A stretch of 64,000 nt of DNA from a virus, in IMG/VR virus record IMGVR_UViG_3300027987_000212, positions 62,001 to 126,000 of that record; one strand, 5' to 3'. The translations under genes and the position numbers were made by a program. The notes beneath the pieces were generated by a model, which saw only the letters and a list, made by a program, of their open reading frames with translations, searched no databases and was not told the DNA's origin. Below, piece by piece: positions 1 through 8,989 of the stretch (position 1 is its first letter; every line of letters begins with the position of its first letter).

Positions 1-37
1 GGTCGTGTATGCTTACGCCTTTGCCTTTGTACGTCAC
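1..37 (-). CDS. 5' end of a leftward gene, truncated by window edge
   Basis: A GTG codon at 37..35 lies one base after the TAA stop of the gene at 39-515 and opens a frame that stays open to the window edge (VTYKGKGVSIHD). A GGAAGG Shine-Dalgarno-like stretch precedes it inside the end of the upstream gene. Leftward genes here usually abut like this, so I infer a further member of the same operon. Too little is visible for any function. Confidence 0.4.
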   Translation of the reverse strand, partial: MTYKGKGVSIHD

Positions 38-38
38 G

Positions 39-515
39 TTAGGTTACCTTCCACTCAGTGCCGTTGTAGATTACCGACACAGCCGCGTAGGGCAGGTTCA
101 CCGGATGTGTTGCAGACCCATCAACCGTGTTCCCGTTCCCATTGACCGTTATCGACTTGACGTTTGCATTCCCCGCGGAGTCTTTCACCGTGACTCTGCA
201 CCCAACTTGAGGGCTAGCCGGTAGGGCGATTGCATCAGCGTCATTCCAGCTAGCGTGTGCGGTATTCACGAATACCGTGTTGTGCCCAATGCCTGGGTCG
301 TCGGATGTCACTGCCACATTTGTGCTTTGAAGGTAGGGCACCTCATCCAGCCTTTCTTGAATCACCTGGTCCACGTCCCAAGGCGGCAGCGCTACTGCAG
401 AGCCTCCGAGAATAGCCTCGGGGGCATCCACACCCGTGAAGTCATCTGTAGCACTAGTCCAGCTCACGTAAGCGCTGTTCGCTGCGTTGCGCGCCCGCAT
501 TGCGTAAGTAGCCAC
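39..515 (-). CDS. Putative virion surface or tail-fibre protein (158 aa)
   Basis: This 158-residue protein follows the 400-residue gene by 2 bases and starts at GTG (515). The C-terminal half reads like a beta-rich fibre or decoration domain, with repeated short strands and the segments VTVKDSAGNANVKSITVNG and VSVIYNGTEWKVT. The ending 'YNGTEWKV' resembles endings I know from phage tail-fibre and appendage proteins. No enzymatic motif is visible. The role as a virion appendage is inferred from composition and from its place next to other structural genes. Confidence 0.5.
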   Translation of the reverse strand: MATYAMRARNAANSAYVSWTSATDDFTGVDAPEAILGGSAVALPPWDVDQVIQERLDEVPYLQSTNVAVTSDDPGIGHNTVFVNTAHASWNDADAIALPASPQVGCRVTVKDSAGNANVKSITVNGNGNTVDGSATHPVNLPYAAVSVIYNGTEWKVT

Positions 516-517
516 CG

Positions 518-1720
518 TTACACCTGAAACCAGTCGATGATGAACTGCGCCTGCGAGCAGAATGCCCGGTTAGGGCTACCCGTAGTCTGTAGCCGAAGCT
601 GCGCCTCGTACATATTAGCCCCCGCCGGCAGAGTCAGGTTGGCACTCTTCTGCGTAGGAATGGTCTCCGTGAACACCAGGTTGGAGCCAACCACCGCAGA
701 TGCGGTAGTGATGTTGAACAACCGTATCTCCGCTGCGTCGGCCGCATCAGTCGTGTGGCAAATGGCTAAAAAGGGGACCAACCCGCCACTGTAGTTGAGT
801 AGGTCGGAAGGGTTGAATGTAGCAGCACCAATTGCCGTCCACCCGGTGAGGTCCGTGTTCTGTACACCACCCACGATAGTACGCTCGTAGATGTTGTACT
901 TGCCGCCTATGACCGACCATACATTGCTGCCACGATGCACGAGGTCCACGCTGCCGCCACCCAGCATCTTCAACGTGGACAAGGTATTGATGCTACCTCC
1001 CACGCCCGGCACAATGGTGAGAACTTGCGTATTGTCTTTCGGACCTAGCGCGCTCACTCGTTGCGTGTACCCAGCTGGAGGAGCCGTCGGCAAAGTCAAC
1101 TGCGCTACGCCAGCAATAGTAGGTAGGTCGACTATAGCGTGGGGCTTGGAAGTGACCGTCAGCGTGATGGGGGTAGTCGCGAATACCTGAAAGATGGAGT
1201 AGTCGTACTGACGGAAGAACTGCTCGAGCTGCCCCGAGACCCCATCACCGGCCCACCCACGTGGGTTGACCCCATAGTTCTGCTCGTCTGGTTTGTACGG
1301 CCGAGGGTCCTCTGTGATGATTCCTGGCAATGCCACCGGCAGTGGGTCTGGGTTCTTCTGGTAAGGCGGACGCACGAACCCGTGACGGTCGGGAATACCG
1401 AACACCCTAATGTCCCTATCCAACGTGCCGCCGGCATCACGTACTTCCAGCATGCACCGATAACTGCCGGCCACGTCGACAGCCATACTGTGCGTCGGGG
1501 AGTTGTCGGATGCTTCTGCAAGTACCTGTGGCTGTGCCCCGAGTGCGTACAACGCGCTATCTGGAGGGGCGTCCAGCAGGTAAATTTTCCAAGATGCGAC
1601 ATCAGTGTTGTTGCCGTTGGTGATGGTGACGCTACCATCCGTCAGGGTACCCAGTACGGCTATGCCTGCCGCGGCGGTATTCGGCCCCTGCGTGAACTTG
1701 ATGAGTGCGGTTGCTGCCAT
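518..1720 (-). CDS. Putative tail/appendage structural protein (400 aa)
   Basis: The N-terminal ~110 residues look like an immunoglobulin-like sandwich domain (AVLGTLTDGSVTITNGNN, then YRCMLEVRDAGG). A middle region about residues 170-290 resembles the trimeric fibre modules that present 'LTLPTAPPAGYTQRVSALG'. The C-terminal ~110 residues form another beta-rich module ending in FIIDWFQV. It starts with ATG at 1720, with AGG about 6 bases upstream. No catalytic residues are evident. I infer a receptor-facing or baseplate appendage protein; sequence similarity alone would not settle which. Confidence 0.5.
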   Translation of the reverse strand: MAATALIKFTQGPNTAAAGIAVLGTLTDGSVTITNGNNTDVASWKIYLLDAPPDSALYALGAQPQVLAEASDNSPTHSMAVDVAGSYRCMLEVRDAGGTLDRDIRVFGIPDRHGFVRPPYQKNPDPLPVALPGIITEDPRPYKPDEQNYGVNPRGWAGDGVSGQLEQFFRQYDYSIFQVFATTPITLTVTSKPHAIVDLPTIAGVAQLTLPTAPPAGYTQRVSALGPKDNTQVLTIVPGVGGSINTLSTLKMLGGGSVDLVHRGSNVWSVIGGKYNIYERTIVGGVQNTDLTGWTAIGAATFNPSDLLNYSGGLVPFLAICHTTDAADAAEIRLFNITTASAVVGSNLVFTETIPTQKSANLTLPAGANMYEAQLRLQTTGSPNRAFCSQAQFIIDWFQV

Positions 1721-1754
1721 TGACTACCTGCCTGCTGTCTCGTAAGGTCTGACG

Positions 1755-2048
1755 ATGCCTGTGTTCAAAGAGATGGACCCGGAAGTACTACGTCGACTAG
1801 TCGAAGGGTACGAAGACGTCCTGACTGGGGAAGCAGCAGGTAACGATGCCTTCTACAGAACGTTCCGCTGCCCCCGTGGGTGCGGGCCACTTCAGAAAGA
1901 GTTCGATACCCGGCACACATTCAGCGACCCCGATACGCTCACGCCACGAGCACTGCTCCGCTGCGGGCAATGCGGCTATCTCGTCGAACCACACACCAAC
2001 GCCGTCCTGGAGAGCGGCAACATCAGTAAGGCCATACCAGACCGTTGA
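1755..2048 (+). CDS. Small two-knuckle CxxC protein (97 aa)
   Basis: This plus-strand gene sits alone between leftward structural genes. It has the knuckles CPRGC (about residues 39-43) and CGQCG (about 70-74), an arrangement typical of one structural zinc ribbon; the zinc is inferred. No RBS is visible. A TAAGGT hexamer lies exactly 6 bases before the ATG (1743-1748), matching the leaderless layout seen elsewhere in the window. Function unknown; single small zinc ribbons in phages often bind nucleic acid or RNA polymerase. Confidence 0.6.
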   Translation: MPVFKEMDPEVLRRLVEGYEDVLTGEAAGNDAFYRTFRCPRGCGPLQKEFDTRHTFSDPDTLTPRALLRCGQCGYLVEPHTNAVLESGNISKAIPDR

Positions 2049-2095
2049 AGGTGGCGAGATAGTCCACGTACCGGCCCCACCCTGACACTTCGCAG

Positions 2096-5000
2096 TCATG
2101 CGATTCTCCGTATCACGTTGAGGACATCCGGCAAGAACGCCGCGAGCCTACCAGTTGTAAGTCGGTTCTGAGACCTGTGCGCCAGAATACTTCGGTCCAC
2201 TCCGTGTACGATGGCGATGAGGTCCAGGGGATTCTCGATACTAGTTGCCCCGGCATTAGTCAGGATACTTTGGATGTTGCTGCTCTCCAAGGCCTCTACC
2301 GGAGACAACCCAACGATGTGGTTCTCCAACGCGGGCACGGTAATTTCCTCGCTGGAACCACCGATATACGTGACGTCGAAGCGCACAAAGTGGGGCAGCA
2401 AGAACCGCACCAATGGACTACTACACACAGTCCTCTCCGTCTCTGCTGTGACGTAGTCGTTGACATTCGAGACCAGACTAGACCGCTCGTAGGTGACCTG
2501 AATATTCTGCCCCACCAGCTGGGTCGCATTGGTGGGGTCATCATCAACACCTGCCTCGAGAATGGACCGCGATAGCACTAAGCGCGGCCGCTCGACGGTA
2601 GAGAACGTCAAGTTCTCGTCTTCCGTAGTCAGGTAGTACCCCTCTGCCCTGTACCCTTCTGCGGTCAACTGCTGGTCAGCATCGATGTTGTACGCATCCC
2701 CCGTACCTTCACTGACCAGCTCCACGTCGAAGTAGTACAAGGAGGCCTCCGCCTCGTTGTCCACCATCGTACCTGTGCTGATGCGCTGAACACCGTTGCG
2801 CAGAACTCGGTACTGCTGCCGTACTAACGTAGACGCATACGGAGAGAACGCAGACGCAGCAAAGGCTGCCACGAGAGTGACTTGCGTCGCCGAATCTACT
2901 GACGCTATCTCGTACTCCCCCGCGACTGGGGACTGGTTTGACTGCTGTGAGGTGAACGACGCTGTGGGAGAAGTTCCCTGCACATCCCCCAGAATGAGCG
3001 GGTTAGCCGTACCAGTTCCACGAATGACGACAGATACGTCTGCCTCGAATTCCAACGTGTTTGCATTGGTTAACCTGGCTATGACGATACCGGCGGCAGC
3101 GTTGATTTGGTCAACAACTCCATCACGTGTAACCTCAGTCGCACCAATACTACCGTCATCCCGAATGAAGATGAGCTCATGGTCTGGCCCTCCGTCTACC
3201 GAGAAGACTAGAGTCTTGTTTACCAGGTTGGGGACAGGGTCCGCCAAGGCAATAGTACCCCCCAACGGTATGTAGTCCAGAACCAAGGTATCCCCAGGCA
3301 AAATGCCCGCGCGCACAAAGTCTTGGTTCAACGAAGCGAACACGGCAGACGATTCCATCGCAGACCCATCCATAGGCTTCACGTCGGAGGGCAGCGGAGG
3401 TATCTGCTGGTGCGATAGTGTCGGGTCCGGTGTGAACCGAACTAGACCATCCTCTGTGACTAGCGAGAAGTACGTCTCGTTGGTTCGCGCCTCGAACGTC
3501 GTGGGCTCCAAGAAGAACAGACGCACAGACCCAATAGAACGGGAACCTACTTGAGCGCGCACGGCTATCTCTGGATTGAGCGGCCTGTTCAACTCAACAG
3601 GGAGCAATGCTGTAGAGGGCAAACTACCGCTGAATATGTAGCCCACCTGGTAGGGTCCGGGAACTACGCCCACCTGGTTACCGTCAATGAACTGAATGAC
3701 ATCTAGGCCCGTAGCTAGGTCCAGCAGCGGGTTCAAGTTACCCCACCCCGTAAGCTCGGCAGTGGATGACCGAATGTCATTCGTCGTGTACACCTGAGTA
3801 TTGCCGAACAACGCGGGCATAGCACTGCTAGGGATAGTCGCTACATACCCAGTAATGCCGAACGGCCTAAACCCGACCCTATCGCCATCAGGGTCTGAAA
3901 TCACCACAGCGGCTGATGGCTCGGATACCTGAGCCAAGGTGGCTGCGTTGATTTCGGCAGCTACCTCTGTCGCCGTTTTGTTGCCAGCAGTGAACGTGAT
4001 GGACACAGCAGAGATGCCGAACTCGGCTGTGCCCACACTCAGGTCTAGGGTAAGCCCTCCGACGACGAATCCCCCACCAGGCTCATTTCCTGTAAGCAAC
4101 CCCAAGCGTGTATCCACGAACGTGTGCTTGATGCCTCGTGCAGGGTTCTGGAATGCTCGCGACTGGATGTCCACCGGCTTCGCGTAGGGAATCGTAGTGC
4201 CCAATGGCTGATTAGACGTATCCAACAACTCAATGGAACGCACACGAACAAGCGGAGGCAGGAGGTTGCCCGCAGCATTCGCACGGAACACCGTGTACTG
4301 CACGCCCGACTGCGTCAGTGTCAACGTCCTATCCAGCCGCAGGCTAGTAAAGCCAGGTGTCAGGGGGTCTTCTACGACTTGGTAGTCGCCTGCATCCGCA
4401 CCATCCAGGATACGTAGCGTGTCGCCCTGAGAAACCCCCAATGCGTCGAAGTCCGTACCGGCACCAGTGGTGACATCAGTACTTCCTTGGGTAGTTACTA
4501 AGTCACCAGCGGCTATCCTAGTCTCCTTGATGTCGGTCAACGCGATGTTTACGTCATCGAACACGCGCCACTGCGCGATAGGCGCCACTCCTGACGTAAA
4601 CGCGGGGGTAACCGTCAGCACTGGTGATTGTGTGAGCGCCTGTACTACAGACAAGATACGGTACACTCCCGCGTTCACCCCGTCCACAATCTGGATAGAC
4701 AATGAATCTCGCGCAGCTCGCTTCAGCAACGCGTAAGTGCTATCACCCACCAAGTAGGTGCCCTCCAATACCTCGTCAGCTAGCGTACATTGCGTAGTAT
4801 TGCCGGAGTTGAATGTAGCTGACGAACCAGAAAGTTCTGGCTCATCATCTGCCACCGCATCGATGATTAACGTCGCTTCATCTGAGGATACACCACGTAC
4901 GTGTATATCTACGGCACCCCCGATATGCACCTCGTTGTCGTTAATGGTGACTTCGCCCGTCGCTGCACTAGGAAACAAGATGCCACCAGGTATGCCGCTC

Positions 5001-6166
5001 AGCGTGAGTTGCTTCCTACGCAACGTCCAAGCCAGGCCGGTACGGCCAATCACCATAGTGGCTGTCGCCACCTCAAGAATGTCCGTGGACACGACGCGGG
5101 TAACCAGCAAGTCATCCACCACGGTACTGCCCGCAAACGCGCCAATGGGAGACAGGACCATTGACGTCGTAACGGGGCCCACCGGGCCAATGAGTTGGGT
5201 GAAGTCTATGCCCGCGTCCAGTACACGAAAACGTGCCGTACGCCCGCCGGCAGCGCTGTCCGTTAGCGTTTGTCCCAAGGTACCCGCAGCAACAGCTGCG
5301 CCTAGCCCACCTCCGCGTAGCACATCTCGACCCATCTCTGGGTCGTTGAACCCAACAGTGTTGAGTCGGGTCACCTCAGGAAAGCTGTTTGTGAGCTTGG
5401 CCGCGATACCACGAAGCGTGACTAGAGAACGTTCCGTGAGTTGCTGCTGAACGGAGTCTACAAACTCAGCAGCGGTAGCTGCGTCCAACCCACCACGAAA
5501 CCTGCGCTGATTGGTAACTCGCACAGCTGCTTCCAGGTTCGCTACGGAAGACAGCTCATCCGGGCCGATATCGTACTTACTTCCCGGCTCCGCCGCGATG
5601 AGATTTACGTCGAAGTAGAACAGTCCAAGAGCATTGTCGTAGTTCAACAACATCTCTTCGACTCGAATACTCTGTGACTCTGTAGGCGGGTACTTGTACC
5701 CACTCTTAGACGTGAAGAAATTGACAGGGGTCAAGCTTACCTGTTGAGCTTGCGCAAAGTAGATGCGCCCCACACCCTTCGAGTATTCACCCTTGGGACG
5801 TTCCGCGAAAAGGTTAGCACCTAGTGCATCTGCTTCTTCCTCCGTGAGTACGTCACGGTCGCGGAAACTTTGCCCCTGCCGCACACGTACGACCTCACGT
5901 ACTACGGGGTCCCACAAGAGCTGCGCAGGCTTCACCAGCAAGTCCGTGAGAGCGTCACCGTCATCGACGGCCATGTCTGGATAAGCTTGCTGGAGCCGTG
6001 TGGTGACGAACGTCTCGAGGTCTACAGTAAAGGGGTCCGTCCCCAGTCGCCGCTTCAAGGGTTGAATGACCTGCTTATCGAAGGGTGCCCCCGGGCTCAG
6101 GTCCAGCGTAGAGTCGAACTGAGCAGCTCGCTCTCGAATGAACGCTTCAAGGTCTCGTATGGCCAT
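2096..6166 (-). CDS. Giant baseplate J-like protein (1356 aa)
   Basis: The N-terminal ~280 residues carry the signature of baseplate J / gp6-type wedge proteins: a start resembling 'LEAFIRERAAQFDSTLDLSPG', a segment PGSKYDIGPDELSSVANLEA near residue 195-215, and 'RRFRGGLDAAT' followed by a long amphipathic helix. Such proteins form the ring that triggers contraction of a myovirus tail. The family is usually 300-500 residues; here the remainder is a chain of beta-rich modules, one near residue 580 (GDTLRILDGADAGDYQVV) recurring in the 1028-residue protein at 16144-19230. Near residue 1140 a second J-like strand pattern returns (YYFDVELVSEGTGDAYNID). The start ATG overlaps the previous stop as TGATG, so it is translationally coupled to the gp25-like gene. 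Confidence 0.72.
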   Translation of the reverse strand: MAIRDLEAFIRERAAQFDSTLDLSPGAPFDKQVIQPLKRRLGTDPFTVDLETFVTTRLQQAYPDMAVDDGDALTDLLVKPAQLLWDPVVREVVRVRQGQSFRDRDVLTEEEADALGANLFAERPKGEYSKGVGRIYFAQAQQVSLTPVNFFTSKSGYKYPPTESQSIRVEEMLLNYDNALGLFYFDVNLIAAEPGSKYDIGPDELSSVANLEAAVRVTNQRRFRGGLDAATAAEFVDSVQQQLTERSLVTLRGIAAKLTNSFPEVTRLNTVGFNDPEMGRDVLRGGGLGAAVAAGTLGQTLTDSAAGGRTARFRVLDAGIDFTQLIGPVGPVTTSMVLSPIGAFAGSTVVDDLLVTRVVSTDILEVATATMVIGRTGLAWTLRRKQLTLSGIPGGILFPSAATGEVTINDNEVHIGGAVDIHVRGVSSDEATLIIDAVADDEPELSGSSATFNSGNTTQCTLADEVLEGTYLVGDSTYALLKRAARDSLSIQIVDGVNAGVYRILSVVQALTQSPVLTVTPAFTSGVAPIAQWRVFDDVNIALTDIKETRIAAGDLVTTQGSTDVTTGAGTDFDALGVSQGDTLRILDGADAGDYQVVEDPLTPGFTSLRLDRTLTLTQSGVQYTVFRANAAGNLLPPLVRVRSIELLDTSNQPLGTTIPYAKPVDIQSRAFQNPARGIKHTFVDTRLGLLTGNEPGGGFVVGGLTLDLSVGTAEFGISAVSITFTAGNKTATEVAAEINAATLAQVSEPSAAVVISDPDGDRVGFRPFGITGYVATIPSSAMPALFGNTQVYTTNDIRSSTAELTGWGNLNPLLDLATGLDVIQFIDGNQVGVVPGPYQVGYIFSGSLPSTALLPVELNRPLNPEIAVRAQVGSRSIGSVRLFFLEPTTFEARTNETYFSLVTEDGLVRFTPDPTLSHQQIPPLPSDVKPMDGSAMESSAVFASLNQDFVRAGILPGDTLVLDYIPLGGTIALADPVPNLVNKTLVFSVDGGPDHELIFIRDDGSIGATEVTRDGVVDQINAAAGIVIARLTNANTLEFEADVSVVIRGTGTANPLILGDVQGTSPTASFTSQQSNQSPVAGEYEIASVDSATQVTLVAAFAASAFSPYASTLVRQQYRVLRNGVQRISTGTMVDNEAEASLYYFDVELVSEGTGDAYNIDADQQLTAEGYRAEGYYLTTEDENLTFSTVERPRLVLSRSILEAGVDDDPTNATQLVGQNIQVTYERSSLVSNVNDYVTAETERTVCSSPLVRFLLPHFVRFDVTYIGGSSEEITVPALENHIVGLSPVEALESSNIQSILTNAGATSIENPLDLIAIVHGVDRSILAHRSQNRLTTGRLAAFLPDVLNVIRRIA

Positions 6167-6819
6167 CAGATACCTATGTTGGTCAGAGCGGTGCGCCCAC
6201 CCTGGGAAGTAATCTCTACCGATACATCCAACCCACTTGCTTCTGGGTTGAAGCTCGAACTCAGCACCTTGGCAGACAGCAGTCGCTCATCCCTCGGAAG
6301 TCGAGGATTGCGGCTCTGACTTGCGACAAGCTGCCGTGCAGTTTGGTCTACCGCAATGACGAAGTCTTGTACTAGGTCTGCCCCCTCATCTACCCCATAC
6401 GTATGCCCGATGCCGCGCAACGCCCCGCCACCAAGATTCGGAGAGAAGATGTCCGTGCCCGGGGTAGTGAACAACACTTTGACAAACACCTGCACAAGAC
6501 GCGTGATACCGCTTACCCGCCCTGGTGTCCGCCCCACTCGAGTACGCAGCAAGCTACGCGAGGTGACTACCAGCCGCTTGGACAGCACAGACACCGAGGT
6601 AATGCGGTCGCTGCCTAGTGTGTCGGGTAGCTGCGCAAGTAGCCTAGTTTGACCCAGTACTACGACATCGGGAGATACCTGACCGTTGATGAGCACCTCG
6701 TCGACAGACCGGAAGTCATCCCCTAAGACGTCCAACGCGCGTGGGGGCCCAGGGACCAGCCGCACCTTGTTCAACAGCACCACCTCTTGGGGCACCACCA
6801 CTTGGAAGTCTACAGCCAC
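6166..6819 (-). CDS. gp25-like baseplate wedge protein with extra N-terminal domain (217 aa)
   Basis: The C-terminal ~120 residues fit the gp25/W family of contractile-tail baseplate subunits, which show lysozyme-like folds without enzymatic activity: LFTTPGTDIFSPNLGGGALRG followed by a helix and a final beta-strand pair (DVSVEITSQGGR). The first ~90 residues are an additional beta domain. The start is GTG (6819) with no Shine-Dalgarno; instead a GTGGTAGAAT element ends 6 bases upstream, so the mRNA is probably leaderless. The stop overlaps the J-like gene start, and pairing of gp25-like and J-like genes is the usual baseplate order. Confidence 0.72.
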   Translation of the reverse strand: MAVDFQVVVPQEVVLLNKVRLVPGPPRALDVLGDDFRSVDEVLINGQVSPDVVVLGQTRLLAQLPDTLGSDRITSVSVLSKRLVVTSRSLLRTRVGRTPGRVSGITRLVQVFVKVLFTTPGTDIFSPNLGGGALRGIGHTYGVDEGADLVQDFVIAVDQTARQLVASQSRNPRLPRDERLLSAKVLSSSFNPEASGLDVSVEITSQGGRTALTNIGI

Positions 6820-6825
6820 ACAGGG

Positions 6826-6835
6826 ATTCTACCAC
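6826..6835 (-). promoter_or_regulatory. Leaderless-type late promoter element
   Basis: On the minus strand the sequence GTGGTAGAAT is followed by exactly 6 bases and the GTG start of the gp25-like gene. TGnTAGAAT resembles an extended -10 box. The same box-spacing-GTG arrangement occurs at 19237-19250, 25673-25684 and 45698-45711, each in front of a tail gene. Transcription would start at or next to the start codon. Recognition by host or phage polymerase is inferred. Confidence 0.6.
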
Positions 6836-6856
6836 TACCCCCGCCCCAGACTCCTA

Positions 6857-6893
6857 GCTAAAAAGAAAGGCCCGGGGAATACACCTCGGGCCT
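6857..6893 (-). terminator. Rho-independent terminator after the lysin gene
   Basis: The minus strand has a 10-bp stem (6884-6893 paired with 6868-6877, one G-U pair) and a 6-base loop, followed by TTTCTTTT. It lies about 50 bases past the lysin stop and before the leaderless promoter of the baseplate genes, so it separates the two transcription units. Confidence 0.85.
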
Positions 6894-6944
6894 CTCGATT
6901 GCTGAAGAGCGTCGAGCTGACACTGCCCCAACGTGACGACCAAG

Positions 6945-8060
6945 TCAAGTATGGTTCGTCATGTACGCTGGCCCTAACCGAGCCGCCAGCGCACCCGCAG
7001 TTCGTCGGTCCATCTTGCCGTCTACTTCTGCACGTGGAATGGTCTTCTCCGTCTCCTCAAAGGAGCGTAGTGCTTCTGTAGTCTTAGCCCCCCACCGGCC
7101 ATCTGCACCCGCGGGGCCCAAGTCATACCCCAGGTACAGTAGGGCCTTCTGTACCTCCAACGTATCCCACAACTTGGTGGGCAGCGCGCCTGCCCGCTGT
7201 TTGAACTTCAGCTCCTCCGCAAAGTCTGGCAGCTCAACACCGTACAGCTGCTCCACTACTGGACGAATCTTGTTGTACCGATGTGGGTAGATGGTGATGC
7301 CCTTGTGGAAGGTGAGATACCGCAGAATGGTAGTGACACCCTCCGCCGACTCCGGTGATGCCCCTGTCTCTGCCCTCGCTACTTGCAATGACTGTGAAGC
7401 CCAGGTCGGGTTGTTGGCAGCAAAGCTGATGTAGGCAGCATGGGCAGCACGCGCCCAAGCATTCCCCTCGAGTAGCTCTGGAGGGAAGACGCTCTTAGCG
7501 AAGGGTGTGCGGAATCCCAACACACGCTGAGCCGTATACTGAAGCTGCACCTCCGCGGCCGCAGGACTTTCCCACACCGTAGAGACCGCTGCAGCAAATC
7601 TTCGGGCGTGCTCCCTCGATGCGGTATCCCACGTACCCTTCTTACCGTTGGAGCGCAGGAAGAGCAAACGGTTCTGCTCGTCATCCGTGTCGACGATGTC
7701 CGACCCTAGCCGAAACCGCCAGCGTCCACGCAAGTCCTGCTGGAAGTCTGCACGGAATGTACCCAAGAAGTCGAGTAGAGGGCTCAAAGCACTCCTACCC
7801 AACTTCTCGACTACCGCCCCCAACATACCACTCACGCCGAACATGCGTGCCTCACACCACTGAATCAACCCAGAACTGCACTTGCAGCGGTCGTACCCAT
7901 TGTAGGCATCAAACGCCCCACCCTCCGTCGCGGTGATGACGGCAACCAGCTTGTGGTCCTCCGAGGGGTTTGGGGGCAGCGTAAACCTGTGCCTACCCAG
8001 GTAGTACGGGCCCTCATACTCCTTGTACGAACCCCAACCAATCTCACCAACAGCAACCAT
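6945..8060 (-). CDS. Endolysin with C-terminal peptidoglycan-binding domain (371 aa)
   Basis: The C-terminal ~60 residues are a classic peptidoglycan-binding domain (VQKALLYLGYDLGPAGADG, then GAKTTEALRSFEE). The N-terminal half contains ATEGGAFDAYNGYD with Glu46 as a candidate general acid, followed by GLIQWCE. That spacing is like lysozyme-fold muramidases or transglycosylases (E, then 'GL.Q'). A role in host lysis or in local wall digestion is inferred. I chose ATG at 8060 because AGGAGG lies 5 bases upstream; an upstream ATG at 8117 would overlap the neighbour by 56 bases and has no RBS. No signal peptide is visible. Confidence 0.78.
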   Translation of the reverse strand: MVAVGEIGWGSYKEYEGPYYLGRHRFTLPPNPSEDHKLVAVITATEGGAFDAYNGYDRCKCSSGLIQWCEARMFGVSGMLGAVVEKLGRSALSPLLDFLGTFRADFQQDLRGRWRFRLGSDIVDTDDEQNRLLFLRSNGKKGTWDTASREHARRFAAAVSTVWESPAAAEVQLQYTAQRVLGFRTPFAKSVFPPELLEGNAWARAAHAAYISFAANNPTWASQSLQVARAETGASPESAEGVTTILRYLTFHKGITIYPHRYNKIRPVVEQLYGVELPDFAEELKFKQRAGALPTKLWDTLEVQKALLYLGYDLGPAGADGRWGAKTTEALRSFEETEKTIPRAEVDGKMDRRTAGALAARLGPAYMTNHT

Positions 8061-8061
8061 G

Positions 8062-8460
8062 TTAACCTCCTGTACTATATGCTTGTACCCAGCCAAGGAA
8101 CTGCAACTGAATGTCATGCATCATGACATCAGCGAAGTAAGTCAGTGGATACTGGTCCTCGTTGAGTGGGTAACCGTACGTCCCGCAGAATTGCAGTACG
8201 CACTGGTCGAGGTACTTCAGTACCTCTGCTGGTATCAGCCCCCACTCATTGCAACAACGAGCCAGCGCACCATCCAACGACCACCGACGTGCGTGGGGGC
8301 TTACAGGCTTCACCTGCACGAAGTCCTCCGTACACGCAGGCATGTCCTGTACCCACCGACTATCGTCACCCAGAAGCAGCTGAACATCCAGCAGTACTTC
8401 GTGCAAGCTCCTGCCCGCTAGCAGTAACCCGCCATCACGGTAGTACGGGTCAAAGTTCAC
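8062..8460 (-). CDS. Conserved phage-type hypothetical, DUF6197-like (132 aa)
   Basis: The segment KPVSPHARRWSLDGALARCC resembles the 'A..W.l.GA' core of the DUF6197 proteins found in phages and actinobacteria, preceded by a helix (LHEVLLDVQLLLGDD). That assignment is from memory of the pattern and is tentative. It lies 1 base upstream of the lysin start and overlaps the previous gene by one base, so it belongs to the same leftward operon. Function unknown. Confidence 0.6.
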   Translation of the reverse strand: MNFDPYYRDGGLLLAGRSLHEVLLDVQLLLGDDSRWVQDMPACTEDFVQVKPVSPHARRWSLDGALARCCNEWGLIPAEVLKYLDQCVLQFCGTYGYPLNEDQYPLTYFADVMMHDIQLQFLGWVQAYSTGG

Positions 8461-8780
8461 TAGCCCTCCTCAGTATTGACGTCTTGGTCCGCGTCAGCTT
8501 CCAAGAACTGCTCGGGAGGCGTCTCCTTGAGGACAGCTACCGCACGCTGAACACCCTGTTCAATCTGGGTAACCCGGTCCAGTTCATTGGGCCTGCGGGC
8601 AGTACCAACATCCTCTATTCGATGCAGCTGCGCTTCCACCGCTTCCTCGAATGTGTACGCCCCAAAACTCTGTGTTGTCTGCTGTCCGAGAAGCGCAGCG
8701 TACCCGTCGTCTAGCGCCGCCCGCTCAGTAAGCATACGTTGCTGGGCCGCTCGGTCTTCATTGTCTGTTTTGTTGGACAT
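8460..8780 (-). CDS. Acidic helical hypothetical protein (106 aa)
   Basis: This protein is predominantly helical and charged (MSNKTDNEDRAAQQRMLTER), with an acidic tail (ADADQDVNTEEG). I chose ATG 8780, which overlaps the upstream stop as ATGA and has GGGAG upstream; a longer frame from 8810 has no RBS. No family recognised. Confidence 0.6.
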   Translation of the reverse strand: MSNKTDNEDRAAQQRMLTERAALDDGYAALLGQQTTQSFGAYTFEEAVEAQLHRIEDVGTARRPNELDRVTQIEQGVQRAVAVLKETPPEQFLEADADQDVNTEEG

Positions 8781-8989
8781 CACTCCCACCCACGGTCGAT
8801 AGCAAACCACTCGTACACGACCAGGTTACCCTCCCCACCTGCCTGGTACACCTCACTGTCCTCGTGGATGACGCTCTTGGGCACCCAAAAGACTGCGCCA
8901 CCTGCTTTCGGCTCTAGCTTGAGGGCCTCCCCACTGTCGAAGACACAACGCACCTCCTCGTGGTACTCGCAAGGGTCCATTCTAGACAT
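8780..8989 (-). CDS. Small hypothetical protein (69 aa)
   Basis: This is a short protein of beta character (YHEEVRCVFDSGEALKLEPK, then AVFWVPKSVIHEDSEVY). Three in-frame ATGs exist at 9001, 8989 and 8980. The one at 8989 has AAGGA 11 bases upstream and overlaps the end of the MazG-like gene by 8 bases. No function can be assigned; the pattern recalls small phage proteins of the 'W(F/V)PKS' type. Confidence 0.6.
   Translation of the reverse strand: MSRMDPCEYHEEVRCVFDSGEALKLEPKAGGAVFWVPKSVIHEDSEVYQAGGEGNLVVYEWFAIDRGWE

Noticed and set aside
891-1190. Plus-strand frames opposite the 400-residue structural gene
   Set aside because: They mirror the codon pattern of the minus gene, lack RBS or promoter signals, and are fully contained in it.
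1159-1638. 159-codon minus-strand frame within 518-1720
   Set aside because: Out-of-phase shadow of the structural gene; Thr/Ser/Arg-rich composition, with no RBS.
4758-5450. 230-codon plus-strand frame inside the J-like gene
   Set aside because: Ser/Thr/Pro-rich text typical of an antisense shadow; no start signal and fully covered by a strong gene.
7619-7936. Plus-strand frame opposite the lysin gene
   Set aside because: Antisense shadow with no initiation signals; the lysin frame has clear domains.
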